Positions 25,173-33,098 of a DNA stretch of 64,000 nucleotides are shown here, in pieces (position 1 is the stretch's first letter; every line of letters starts with the position of its first letter). Source of the DNA: Streptomyces sp. SN-593 (GTDB taxonomy: Bacteria; Actinomycetota; Actinomycetes; Streptomycetales; Streptomycetaceae); assembly GCF_016756395.1 (NCBI RefSeq), contig NZ_AP018365.1, positions 1,178,001 through 1,242,000 of the forward strand, in the 5' to 3' direction. Both the position numbers and the translations under genes were made by a program. The notes beneath the pieces are model-generated. The model did no database searches. It worked only from the letters and a program-made list of their open reading frames with translations, and was not told the DNA's origin.

Positions 25173-26033
25173 TCACGCATCGGCGCACTCCGAACGGTGC
25201 CGGCCCAGCCCGTCGATCTCCATCTCCATCACGTCGCCGGCGCGCAGATAGGGGAAGCGGCCGGAGAGCGCGACGCCCTCGGGGGTACCGGTGTTGACCA
25301 GGTCGCCGGGTTCCAGCACCAGGTATTGGGACAGGTGGCGGATGATCTCCGCGACGCCGAAGACCATGTCGGCGGTCGAGGAGTCCTGCCGGGGCTCGCC
25401 GTTGACCCAGGAGCGCAGCCGCAGCGCCTGCGGGTCGGGGACCTCGTCGGCGGTCAGCAGCCACGGGCCGAGCGGGTTGAACGTCTCACAGCTCTTGCCC
25501 TTCCCCCACTGGCCGCCCGGGGTCCGCAACTGGAAGGCCCGCTCGGAGACGTCGTTGCCGAGCGCGTAGCCGGCGACATGGGCCAGCGGGTCGTCGTCCG
25601 CGGCGAGGTAGCGGGCCCGGCGGCCGATCACCACCGTCAGCTCCACCTCCCAGTCGGTCTGCCGCGAGCCGCGCGGGATGAGCACGGTGTCCCGCGGGCC
25701 GACCACGGTGTTGGGGCTCTTGTGGAAGAGGATCGGCTCGGTGGGCGGCTCGGCCCCCGACTCGCGGGCGTGGGCGGCGTAGTTCTGGCCGATGCACAGC
25801 ACCGCGCCGGGCCGGGCCACGGGCGCGCCGACGCGCTCGCCGGCCACCTCGCCGGCCGGCAGTTCGGGCAGCCGGCCGGCGGCCAGCGCCTCCCGGGCCC
25901 GCCGGACGCCGTCGGCGGCGAGGAAGGCGGGGTCGATGTCGGGGGTGAGTCCGGACAGGTCGTAGGTCCGGCCGTCGGCGGTGCCGGCGACGGGGCGCTC
26001 GCCACCGGCCGGCCCCAGGCGCATCAGGCGCAT
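25173..26033 (-). CDS. Fumarylacetoacetate hydrolase family protein
   Basis: A 286-residue enzyme with the FAH fold. The N-terminal domain (MRLMRLGPAGGERPVAG) is followed by the catalytic part: CIGQNYAAHARESG, FHKSPNTVVGPRD, and the metal ligands in TDWEVELTVVIGRRARYL, then GYALGNDVSERAFQ and VNTGTPEGVALS. Members hydrolyse or decarboxylate 2-keto acids, including 2,4-diketo-3-deoxy acids in the L-fucose and L-rhamnose pathways. Close to enolase-superfamily and SDR genes, such a diketo-acid hydrolase role is plausible. A 200-bp gap with a hexanucleotide array separates it from the upstream gene. Confidence 0.9.
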   Translation of the reverse strand: MRLMRLGPAGGERPVAGTADGRTYDLSGLTPDIDPAFLAADGVRRAREALAAGRLPELPAGEVAGERVGAPVARPGAVLCIGQNYAAHARESGAEPPTEPILFHKSPNTVVGPRDTVLIPRGSRQTDWEVELTVVIGRRARYLAADDDPLAHVAGYALGNDVSERAFQLRTPGGQWGKGKSCETFNPLGPWLLTADEVPDPQALRLRSWVNGEPRQDSSTADMVFGVAEIIRHLSQYLVLEPGDLVNTGTPEGVALSGRFPYLRAGDVMEMEIDGLGRHRSECADA

Positions 26034-26189
26034 GCGGTGCTCTTTCTTCGGAGGGACTCGGGGGGTCGACTTGAGAGTGCGGGAGGGGGGACGCGGGTGC
26101 GGGGCGCGGACCGGGCACCCGGGAGGCGGGCGCGCGGCGCGCCCGCCCGCACCGCCACCACGGACGGGACGGGGGACCGGCCCGCTACC

Positions 26190-26237
26190 GGCTACGGCTA
26201 CGGCTACGGCTACGGCTACGGCTACGGCTACGGCTAC
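26190..26237 (-). repeat. Eight tandem GGCTAC hexamers covering a stop codon
   Basis: The 6-bp unit GGCTAC is repeated eight times without error. On the minus strand each unit contains an in-frame TAG, and the stop codon of the 2-hydroxyacid dehydrogenase is the one in the first unit read (26234-26236). Repeat-number changes would therefore not extend that protein. Confidence 0.95.
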
Positions 26238-27280
26238 TCCACGCGTTCCAGGGCCTCGCGGCCCACGGCGTGCAGCAGCTTCCGTCCGTCGAGGTGCCGT
26301 TCGATCTCCGCCACGGTGCTCTCGCCCAACGCGTACCGGCCCTCGACGGTGGCCGCGGCCCGGTGGGGCGTCAGGAGCACGTTGGGCAGGGCGCGCAACG
26401 GGTGGTCGGTGGGTAGCGGTTCGGCGTCGTAGACGTCGAGTGCCGCGTCGATCCGGCCGGTGCGCAGCTCGTCCAGCAGCGCGGCCTCGTCCACCAGCCA
26501 GGACCTGGCGGTGTTGACCAGCCCGGCACCGTCGGGGAGCAGGGCCAGTTCCCGGCGGCCGAGCAGGTGCCGGGTCCCGGCGAGCGCGGGCGCGTGCACC
26601 GCGGTGATCCGGCTGGTGGCCAGCACCTCGTCGAGTCCGGCCACCCGGACGCCGAGTTCCTCGGCGTCCGCCGCGGACAGGAAGGGGTCGGACACGGTGA
26701 CCTCGGCGCCCAGCGCCCTGACCAGCTCGATGTACGCCCGCCCGGTGCGGGAGGCGCCGATCACGCCCACCGGGCAGCCGAGGATCTGGTGCCGTTCGGG
26801 CGCCTGCTCGGCCCGCTCCCACGCGGCACCCGAGCGCAGCGCGTGGTCGAAGCGGTGGATGCGGTGCAGGAGCGCGAGGGTGAAGGCGAGGGCCACCTCG
26901 GCGACCGGGCGGGCCATCGCGGCACCCGCCTGCGTGACGCGCACGCCCCGGTCGAAGACCGCCGGGTGGACGTACGGGCTCACCGCGCCGCCGGTGTGCG
27001 CGACCAGCTCCAACCGCGGCGCGGCCGCCAGCAGTTCGGGGTCGAGCCGGGCCGTCCCCCAGCCGGTGACCAGGATGTCGGCGTCGGCGAGTGCCGCCGC
27101 CAGTTCCGCCCGGTCGCCGGGACGGTCGAGCAGCACCAGGTCGGCGCGCCGGAGCAGCCGCTCCCAGCTCTCCGCGCCGAACACCTGTTCCCGCAGCGCG
27201 CCGCCCACCGCGACGACGGCCACGCTCCGCCTCCCGCCCGCCGGCACCGGGGGCCGCGCGGGGTCAGCGGAGCCAGTCAT
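26234..27280 (-). CDS. D-2-hydroxyacid dehydrogenase family protein
   Basis: A 348-residue NAD(P)-dependent dehydrogenase. The N-terminal catalytic lobe is followed by the nucleotide-binding fold with GVIGASRTGRAYIELVRALG. The catalytic Arg (VNTARSWLVDE), Glu (DVYDAEPLP) and His (LLTPHRAAAT) are in place. It would interconvert a 2-keto acid and a D-2-hydroxy acid. The start lies 17 bp inside the preceding DapA-family gene with a GGAG ribosome site, so the two are coupled. The stop lies in a GGCTAC array. Confidence 0.9.
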   Translation of the reverse strand: MTGSADPARPPVPAGGRRSVAVVAVGGALREQVFGAESWERLLRRADLVLLDRPGDRAELAAALADADILVTGWGTARLDPELLAAAPRLELVAHTGGAVSPYVHPAVFDRGVRVTQAGAAMARPVAEVALAFTLALLHRIHRFDHALRSGAAWERAEQAPERHQILGCPVGVIGASRTGRAYIELVRALGAEVTVSDPFLSAADAEELGVRVAGLDEVLATSRITAVHAPALAGTRHLLGRRELALLPDGAGLVNTARSWLVDEAALLDELRTGRIDAALDVYDAEPLPTDHPLRALPNVLLTPHRAAATVEGRYALGESTVAEIERHLDGRKLLHAVGREALERVE

Positions 27281-28496
27281 CGCGGTGCTCCGCCACGAAC
27301 GCGTCGTCGGTCAGCCACGGGTACGCGGCGGCGACGCGGGCGATCTCCTCCGCCTGCCGGGGCGAGAGGCGTTCGGCCGGGTCGAGGCACCACGTGCCGG
27401 CCAGCAGCCCCTGGCGGCGCAGCACCTCGTGCACCCCGGGGATGCAGCCGCGGAACGCGTTGCGGACGTCGAAGACCGCCGCGTTGGCCTCGCTCAACTG
27501 CGGTGCCCTGCGCAGCAGATCGGTCATGAGCTGCTGGTCGCCGGCCCGCGCGGCGCGCACCTCGGCCAGCATCCGGACCGCGCCGGAGGTCCAGACGGCC
27601 CACTGCCCGAGCAGCCCGCCGGCGAACCAGCGCAGGTCGCCGGCCGAGGTGCGGTACGGGGTGAGCAGGTCGGTGAGGATCGCGTCGTCGTTGCCGGTGT
27701 AGAGGGCGACCTCGCCGGAGCGGTCGCTCGCGGCGACGGCGGCGATCACCTCGGCGGTGCGGTAGCGGTCGAACGGCGCGGCCTTGATCGCCACCACCGA
27801 GGGGATGTCGGCGAACGCCCGCCAGAAGTCGGCGGACAGGTAGCGGCCCCCGACGGCCTCCTGGAGGTAGAAGCCGACGACGGGCAGCACCTCGCCGACC
27901 GCGCGGGCCCGGTCCAGCAGCCCGGTCTCGTCGGCTCCTGGCACCGCGGGGCTCAACAGCACCGCGTCATAGCCGAGTTCGGCCGCGAGTTCGGCCTCGG
28001 CGACGGCCTGCGCGGTGTAGCCGCAGGCGCCCGCGACCTTCACCACCGGCCGCCCGGCCTCCTTGTCCGCGGTCTCCGCGGCGAGTTCGAGCACCGGGCG
28101 CAGCAGGCCGACCGCGGCGTCCCGGATCTCGAACTGCGTGGTGTGCACGCCGACGGCGATGCCGCCGGCACCCGCGGCCAGGTAGTAGCGGGTCAGGGCG
28201 CGCTGGCGCCGTTCGTCCAGGCGGCGTTCGGCGTCCAGGGCGAGCGGGTGGGCGGGTATGACGGTGCCGGCGGCGAGCAGGTCGAGCGGGCCCGCCGGGG
28301 CGGGGGCGGAGCCCGGGACGGCGGCGGAGCCCGGGGCGGCGGCGGGGGCGGCGTGCGGCGCGGGGGCGGGACGGCTGCCGGGGAGGCGGCCGGAAGCGTT
28401 GCCGGAAGCGGCGCTCCCGGCGCCCCCGTCAGCGCCGTCGGTGCCGATGCCGGTACCGGTGTGAGCGGCGGTGCGCTCGTCGTTGCGGGTGGACAC
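27264..28496 (-). CDS. DapA/N-acetylneuraminate lyase-family aldolase with a long N-terminal extension
   Basis: A 410-residue Schiff-base aldolase or dehydratase. About 70 N-terminal residues are Gly/Ala/Pro-rich low complexity, with no plausible internal start. The TIM barrel then runs from VIPAHPLALDAERRLDERRQR. The catalytic Lys is in SVVAIKAAPFDRY and the Tyr in VVGFYLQEA; the usual GTTGE-type loop is GVHTTQFE, so the substrate is probably not that of true DapA. In this cluster a 2-keto-3-deoxy-acid aldolase role is a reasonable guess. GTG start 6 nt after the epimerase gene. Confidence 0.85.
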   Translation of the reverse strand: MSTRNDERTAAHTGTGIGTDGADGGAGSAASGNASGRLPGSRPAPAPHAAPAAAPGSAAVPGSAPAPAGPLDLLAAGTVIPAHPLALDAERRLDERRQRALTRYYLAAGAGGIAVGVHTTQFEIRDAAVGLLRPVLELAAETADKEAGRPVVKVAGACGYTAQAVAEAELAAELGYDAVLLSPAVPGADETGLLDRARAVGEVLPVVGFYLQEAVGGRYLSADFWRAFADIPSVVAIKAAPFDRYRTAEVIAAVAASDRSGEVALYTGNDDAILTDLLTPYRTSAGDLRWFAGGLLGQWAVWTSGAVRMLAEVRAARAGDQQLMTDLLRRAPQLSEANAAVFDVRNAFRGCIPGVHEVLRRQGLLAGTWCLDPAERLSPRQAEEIARVAAAYPWLTDDAFVAEHRDDWLR

Positions 28497-28502
28497 GGTG
28501 GG

Positions 28503-29708
28503 TCAGAACCTTCCGTCGCGGACGTGGAACTTGGTGGGCCGGCCCGACAGCGGCAGCCCGCGCCGGATCCACTCGGCCTGCCAGCCGACGAGCGTGCGCA
28601 GCGGCACCGGCGGATAGCCGAACAGGGCGTGGCAGCGGCTCGCGTCGGACAGCAGGGCCGTGCCGGACTCCTGACCCGTCGTCAAGGATGCCTGCTCGGC
28701 GTCCACTTCACCGGCCCGCCCGGCATCCGGCCGGCCGAACTCCTCGGCGAAGAGGTGGGCCAGCCGTCGGACCGAGGCGGTCTCGGGCCCGGTGAGGTTG
28801 AGGGTGAAGACGTCCGCGTCCGCGTGCAGCAGGGCGCGCAGGGCGACCTCGTTGGCGTACCCCTGCCAGACGACGTTGGCGTGGCCGGTGGTGACGTCGA
28901 CGGGTTCGCCGGCGTGCACGGTCGAGGCGATGTCGGCGAGCACCCCGTAGCGCAGGTCGATCGCGTAGTTCAGCCGCAGCAGCGCGACCCGGGTGCCGTG
29001 CTCGGCGGCGTGGTGGCCGAGGACCCGCTCGCGGCCGAGGCAGGACATGGCGTACTCCCCGACCGGGCCGACCGGGTCGGTCTCGGCGGAGCCGGCCGAG
29101 GCGGTGTCGACCAGGGGGTAGACGTTGCCGGTGGAGAAGGCGGCGATCCGGGCGTCGCGGTAGCGGCGGGCGATCCGGTCCGGCAGGGCCGCGTTGACCG
29201 CCCAGGCGTGCGCGGGGTTGCCCGCGGACCCGAACTTGGCGCCGACCATGAAGATCACGTTGCCGGCGTCGGGCAGCTCGGCCGGGTCGCCGTCGAGCAG
29301 GTCGAACGCGACCGGGCGGACGCCCTCGGCGGCGAGCGCGTCGGCTGCCGCCCGGTCCGACCAGCGGGAGACGGCGTGCACGGCGAGGTCGCCGCGGCCG
29401 GCCGCGTCCAGCGCGCGGCGGGCGAGCCGGCACATGCTGGGCCCCATCTTGCCGCCGGCGCCGAGCACGACCAGGTCGCCGTCGAGGCGGGCGAGGTCGG
29501 CCACCAGGGCGGGCGAGGGCGTGGCGAGCAGGTCTTCGAGCTGCCGTTCGCCGCCGGGGAAGTCCGCCGCGCCGAGGATCCCGGCGGAGGCGGGCGCGGG
29601 GGTCGCGGTCGCGGCGGTCGCGGTCGCGGGGGTGGTCGAAGACGTCGGGGCCGGGGCGGGGGCGGGAGCGGGGGTGGAGGTGGAGGTGTGGGGCATGTGC
29701 GTGGTCAT
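28503..29708 (-). CDS. NAD-dependent epimerase/dehydratase-like protein with atypical active site
   Basis: A 401-residue extended-SDR protein. A 45-residue Thr/Pro/Ala-rich N-terminus precedes the Rossmann motif VVLGAGGKMGPSMCRLARR. The usual YxxxK pair reads GEYAMSCLGRER: the Tyr is present but the Lys position is Cys. The substrate domain contains LNYAIDLRYGVLADIA and a C-terminal FGYPPVPLRTLVGWQAEWI. It lies between the ABC permease (4-bp overlap at its start) and the DapA-family gene, so it is part of sugar processing. Activity may use a different base, or the protein may bind rather than convert. Confidence 0.8.
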   Translation of the reverse strand: MTTHMPHTSTSTPAPAPAPAPTSSTTPATATAATATPAPASAGILGAADFPGGERQLEDLLATPSPALVADLARLDGDLVVLGAGGKMGPSMCRLARRALDAAGRGDLAVHAVSRWSDRAAADALAAEGVRPVAFDLLDGDPAELPDAGNVIFMVGAKFGSAGNPAHAWAVNAALPDRIARRYRDARIAAFSTGNVYPLVDTASAGSAETDPVGPVGEYAMSCLGRERVLGHHAAEHGTRVALLRLNYAIDLRYGVLADIASTVHAGEPVDVTTGHANVVWQGYANEVALRALLHADADVFTLNLTGPETASVRRLAHLFAEEFGRPDAGRAGEVDAEQASLTTGQESGTALLSDASRCHALFGYPPVPLRTLVGWQAEWIRRGLPLSGRPTKFHVRDGRF

Positions 29709-30691
29709 CCTTTGACGGCCGAACCGGTGACGCCCTCGGTGAAGTACCGCTGGCCGGCCAGGTAGGCGGCGAAGATGGGGACGAAGGCGATCACCGAGCC
29801 GGCGAGCACCTGGCTGAGCGGCACCTGCTGCTGTTGCAGCGACGCGATGCCGACGGTGAGGGTGCGCATGTCGCTGCTCTGGCCCATCACCAGCGGCCAG
29901 AGGAAGTCGTTCCAGTGCCACAGGAAGACGAAGGTGCCCAGCGTGGCGAGGATCGGCTTGAGCAGCGGCAGCACGATGCTGACGAAGATCCGCAGCTCGC
30001 CGCACCCGTCCAGCCGGGCCGCCTCGAACATCTCGTCCGGCAGGTCCCTGATGAACTGGCGCATCAGGAAGACCGCCTGGGCGTTGGCGAGGGTGGGGAT
30101 GATCAGGCCCCAGTAGGTGTCCACACCGCCGAGCTTCGCCATCATGATGAAGGTCGGGATCATCGTGACGTGGTAGGGCACCATCACCATCGACAGGAAC
30201 GACCAGAACATGGTCTCCCTGCCGCGGAAGCGCTTCTTGGCGAAGGCGTAGCCGGCCAGCGAGGACAGCACCAGCACCCCCACCACCGAGACCACCGAGT
30301 AGATCACGGTGTTGAGCAGCCAGCGCGGCACGTCCTGGGCGTCGAGCACCGTGCCGTAGGAGGAGCCGCTGAGGTGCCAGGGCAGCAGGCTGCCCGGCAG
30401 GGACACGGCGGCACCGGGCTTCAGCGACAGCACGAGCATCGCGTAGAAGGGGAAGACCGTCACCACGGAGGCGACCGCGAGCAGCACGCCGCGCACGATC
30501 CTGCCGACCGGGCCGGGCCGCAGCGCCCTGGGCACGGTGTCGCGTTCGCGGGGCCGCCCGGCGCGCCCGGCGCGGCGCGGCCACACGCCGCGGGTGGTCC
30601 GGTCGCCGGCCGCACCGGGCGCCGCACCGGCGGCACCGCGGGAGTCGGGGCCGGCCTGTGCCTCGACGGCCTCGGCGGTCACGTTCGCCAT
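29705..30691 (-). CDS. Carbohydrate ABC transporter permease (MalG type)
   Basis: A 328-residue permease of the CUT1 class. A basic cytoplasmic tail of about 60 residues precedes the first membrane segment (GVLLAVASVVTVFPFYAMLV), and there are six segments in all. The EAA loop is FEAARLDGCGELRIFVSIVLPLLKPILA. AGGAG lies 6 nt before the ATG. It starts 2 bp after the other permease gene and overlaps the epimerase gene by 4 bp. No ATPase gene is in the operon; CUT1 systems in streptomycetes often use the shared MsiK ATPase encoded elsewhere. Confidence 0.93.
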   Translation of the reverse strand: MANVTAEAVEAQAGPDSRGAAGAAPGAAGDRTTRGVWPRRAGRAGRPRERDTVPRALRPGPVGRIVRGVLLAVASVVTVFPFYAMLVLSLKPGAAVSLPGSLLPWHLSGSSYGTVLDAQDVPRWLLNTVIYSVVSVVGVLVLSSLAGYAFAKKRFRGRETMFWSFLSMVMVPYHVTMIPTFIMMAKLGGVDTYWGLIIPTLANAQAVFLMRQFIRDLPDEMFEAARLDGCGELRIFVSIVLPLLKPILATLGTFVFLWHWNDFLWPLVMGQSSDMRTLTVGIASLQQQQVPLSQVLAGSVIAFVPIFAAYLAGQRYFTEGVTGSAVKG

Positions 30692-30693
30692 GG

Positions 30694-31605
30694 TCACTTC
30701 TCCTTTCCGAGCACGAGCCGCTGCACGAGCGCCACGACCACGGTCATCACGAACAGCACGCAGCCGAGCGCGCTGGCGTAGCCGAGGTCGCTGTACTTGA
30801 AGCCGGCGTCGTAGAGCTGGTACACGAGGCTGTAGCTGGCGTTGGCCGGGCCGCCGCCGGTCATCACGTAGATGGCGTCGAAGATCTGGAAGCTGTTGGT
30901 GGTCTCGATCACCGCCAGGAAGAAGAACGCCGGTCTGAGCTGCGGCGCGACGATGTGGCGGAAGCGCTGCCACGGCCCGGCGCCGTCCATCAGCGCGGCC
31001 TCCTCCAACTCCCGTGGCACGTCCTGGAGCCGGGCGAGCAGGATGAGCATGCCGTAGCCGCAGCGGGACCAGATGCCGACCAGGGCGATCGCCGGCAGCA
31101 CCAGGGCGGAGTCGGTCAGCCAGGACTGGTCGGGCAGTCCGAGCAGGCCCATCAGGTCCGACCAGGGGCCCTTCGTGGAGAAGATCCAGATGAAGACGGT
31201 GGACGCCAGGATGAGGCTGGTGACCACCGGCAGGAAGAAGACCGACCGGAAGAGCCGCGAGCCGCGGAACGCCCGCCGGGTGAGCAGCGCCAGCGCGAGC
31301 GAGGCGAGGACGGTGAACGGCACCGCGATCACGCTGTAGACGACGGTCACCCGCAGCGAGGACCAGAACAGCGGGTCGTGCACCATCCGCTGGAAGTTCT
31401 CGAGCCCGGTGAAGTGGGTGGTGTCGCCGATGGTGTAGTCGGTGAAGCCGAGCACCAGCCCGGCGACGCCCGGGCCGAACCGGAAGGCCAGGAAGAGCAG
31501 GAAGCAGGGCAGCACGAACAGCAGCCCGATCCGGGCCTCCCGGCGCGCGTGCGGTCCGCGTCGGTTCTTCTGCGGGCGGGTGGTACGTTCCGCGACTGCG
31601 GCCAC
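30694..31605 (-). CDS. Carbohydrate ABC transporter permease (MalF type)
   Basis: A 303-residue CUT1 permease with six predicted membrane segments beginning IGLLFVLPCFLLFLAFRFGP. The EAA loop reads LEEAALMDGAGPWQRFRHIVAPQLRPAFF, followed by a periplasmic MTGGGPANASYSLVYQLYDAGF typical of MalF-type subunits. It pairs with the MalG-type permease just downstream and the lipoprotein 115 bp upstream. The ATG gives a basic N-terminus without a signal peptide. Confidence 0.93.
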   Translation of the reverse strand: MAAVAERTTRPQKNRRGPHARREARIGLLFVLPCFLLFLAFRFGPGVAGLVLGFTDYTIGDTTHFTGLENFQRMVHDPLFWSSLRVTVVYSVIAVPFTVLASLALALLTRRAFRGSRLFRSVFFLPVVTSLILASTVFIWIFSTKGPWSDLMGLLGLPDQSWLTDSALVLPAIALVGIWSRCGYGMLILLARLQDVPRELEEAALMDGAGPWQRFRHIVAPQLRPAFFFLAVIETTNSFQIFDAIYVMTGGGPANASYSLVYQLYDAGFKYSDLGYASALGCVLFVMTVVVALVQRLVLGKEK

Positions 31606-31720
31606 GGGACCTCCTTCGGGGAGCGACGGCTGCTGCCGGACCCGGCCGGCCGCCGGGGGCGGACGATCCGTGCCGGGCGGGCCGCTTCGCCGGTGCGAGC
31701 GGCCCGCGCCGTACGGGCGG

Positions 31721-32971
31721 TCAGCGCTTGCGGGCGATCAACTGGTCGGCGGCCTGGGCCGCGGCGTCGAGCGCCTTCTTCGGGGTGGTCTTGCCGAGCA
31801 GCGCGGCCTGGATCTGCGGGGCGAGCAGGCCCATCACGTCGCGCGCGGACTTGTTGAGCGGCCCGACGTCGGTGCTGCCGAGCACCTTCTCGGTGGCCTC
31901 CTGGATCTGGTCGCCCGGGTAGAGCGCGGTCGCGTCGGAGCGCGGCGAGAAGTAGCCGCCGGGCTTCTGCAGGCCCGCGGAGTTCTTCGGCTGCGACACG
32001 TACGAGATCCACTTGCCGGACAGCTCCTGGTTGGCGCCCTTGAACACCGCCAGCGTGCCGACGGTGCCGTACGCCACCGACTTGTCGGCGGTCAGGGCCG
32101 GGCCGACCTCGATGTTGTCCTTGCCCCAGAACGGCTCGACCTCGGCCGCGGTGTTCTGCCAGGTGCAGGCGACCTTGTTCTTGGCGAGGTCGGTCTGCTC
32201 GATCTGCGGGGTGGTGGTGACCAGGTCCTTGGGCGTCCAGCCGTTGTCCACGAAGGTCTTCAGCCAGGTGAGCGCCTTGACGCCGGCCGCGCTGTTGAAG
32301 GCGGCCTTCGTGCCGTCGGCGGAGAAGACGTCACCGCCGGCCTGCCACAGCAGCGGGTAGAAGGTCATGTTGAGGGTGGCGGTGGTGTCGCCGCTGTAGC
32401 TGGTGGCGTAGAAGCCCTTGGCCTTGAGCTTCGGCGCGAGCGCGGCGAGCTGGTCCCAGGTGGTCGGGTAGCTGGTCTCGCCGATCGCGTCGAAGACCTT
32501 CTTGTCGCACAGCAGCGGGTAGCTGGACATCAGGACGGGGGCCGCCAGCGCCTGCCCGTCCACGGTCACCGCCTTCAGCGCGGCCGGCCGGTAGGCCGCC
32601 TTGTCCGCGGCCGGCATCCACTGCGCGGCCGGGATCAGGTTGCGCTGGTAGGCGGAGAGCTGGTCGGGGATCAGGTACGCCACGTCGGGGCCCTTGCCCG
32701 CGGCGAGCGCGGTGGCCAGCGCGGTGTCCCGGTTGGCCCACGGGTAGGTGGAGACCTTCACGGTGACGCCGGGGTTCTCCTTCTCGAACCCCTTCACCAG
32801 GCCGTCCCAGTAGGCGTCGTTCGCCTTCGCGTCGTTGATCACCGGGTAGACCCAGGTGTTGATCGTCTTCTTCGAGCTGGACCCGGAGCCGGTGCCGGAG
32901 CCGCATCCGGCCACGGCGGTGACGGCGAGGGCGGCGGCGATGGCGAAGGCGGCGGTGTTACGGCGTCTCAC
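31721..32971 (-). CDS. Carbohydrate ABC transporter substrate-binding lipoprotein
   Basis: A 416-residue family 1 solute-binding protein. The signal peptide has an RRR start and ends at the lipobox AVAGCGSG (Cys at about residue 23), followed by a Gly/Ser linker. The binding domain shows FEKENPGVTVKVSTYPWANRDTALATALAAGKGPDVAYLIPDQ, a classic MalE-like opening, and SYVSQPKNSAGLQKPGGYFSPRSDA late on. GTG start. It is the receptor of the importer formed with the two permeases downstream; its ligand would be the oligosaccharide or sugar acid the cluster degrades. Confidence 0.94.
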   Translation of the reverse strand: MRRRNTAAFAIAAALAVTAVAGCGSGTGSGSSSKKTINTWVYPVINDAKANDAYWDGLVKGFEKENPGVTVKVSTYPWANRDTALATALAAGKGPDVAYLIPDQLSAYQRNLIPAAQWMPAADKAAYRPAALKAVTVDGQALAAPVLMSSYPLLCDKKVFDAIGETSYPTTWDQLAALAPKLKAKGFYATSYSGDTTATLNMTFYPLLWQAGGDVFSADGTKAAFNSAAGVKALTWLKTFVDNGWTPKDLVTTTPQIEQTDLAKNKVACTWQNTAAEVEPFWGKDNIEVGPALTADKSVAYGTVGTLAVFKGANQELSGKWISYVSQPKNSAGLQKPGGYFSPRSDATALYPGDQIQEATEKVLGSTDVGPLNKSARDVMGLLAPQIQAALLGKTTPKKALDAAAQAADQLIARKR

Positions 32972-33098
32972 GGTGGTTCTCGCTTTCCGGAAGCGTGGAG
33001 CGTGGCGGTGGTGGTCGTACGGGCGCGGGTGGGGTGTGCCGTGCGGGCGGTGCCCGGGGGCCGGGCCGGCGGCGCGGGGGGCGGCCGGCGCGGGACTG

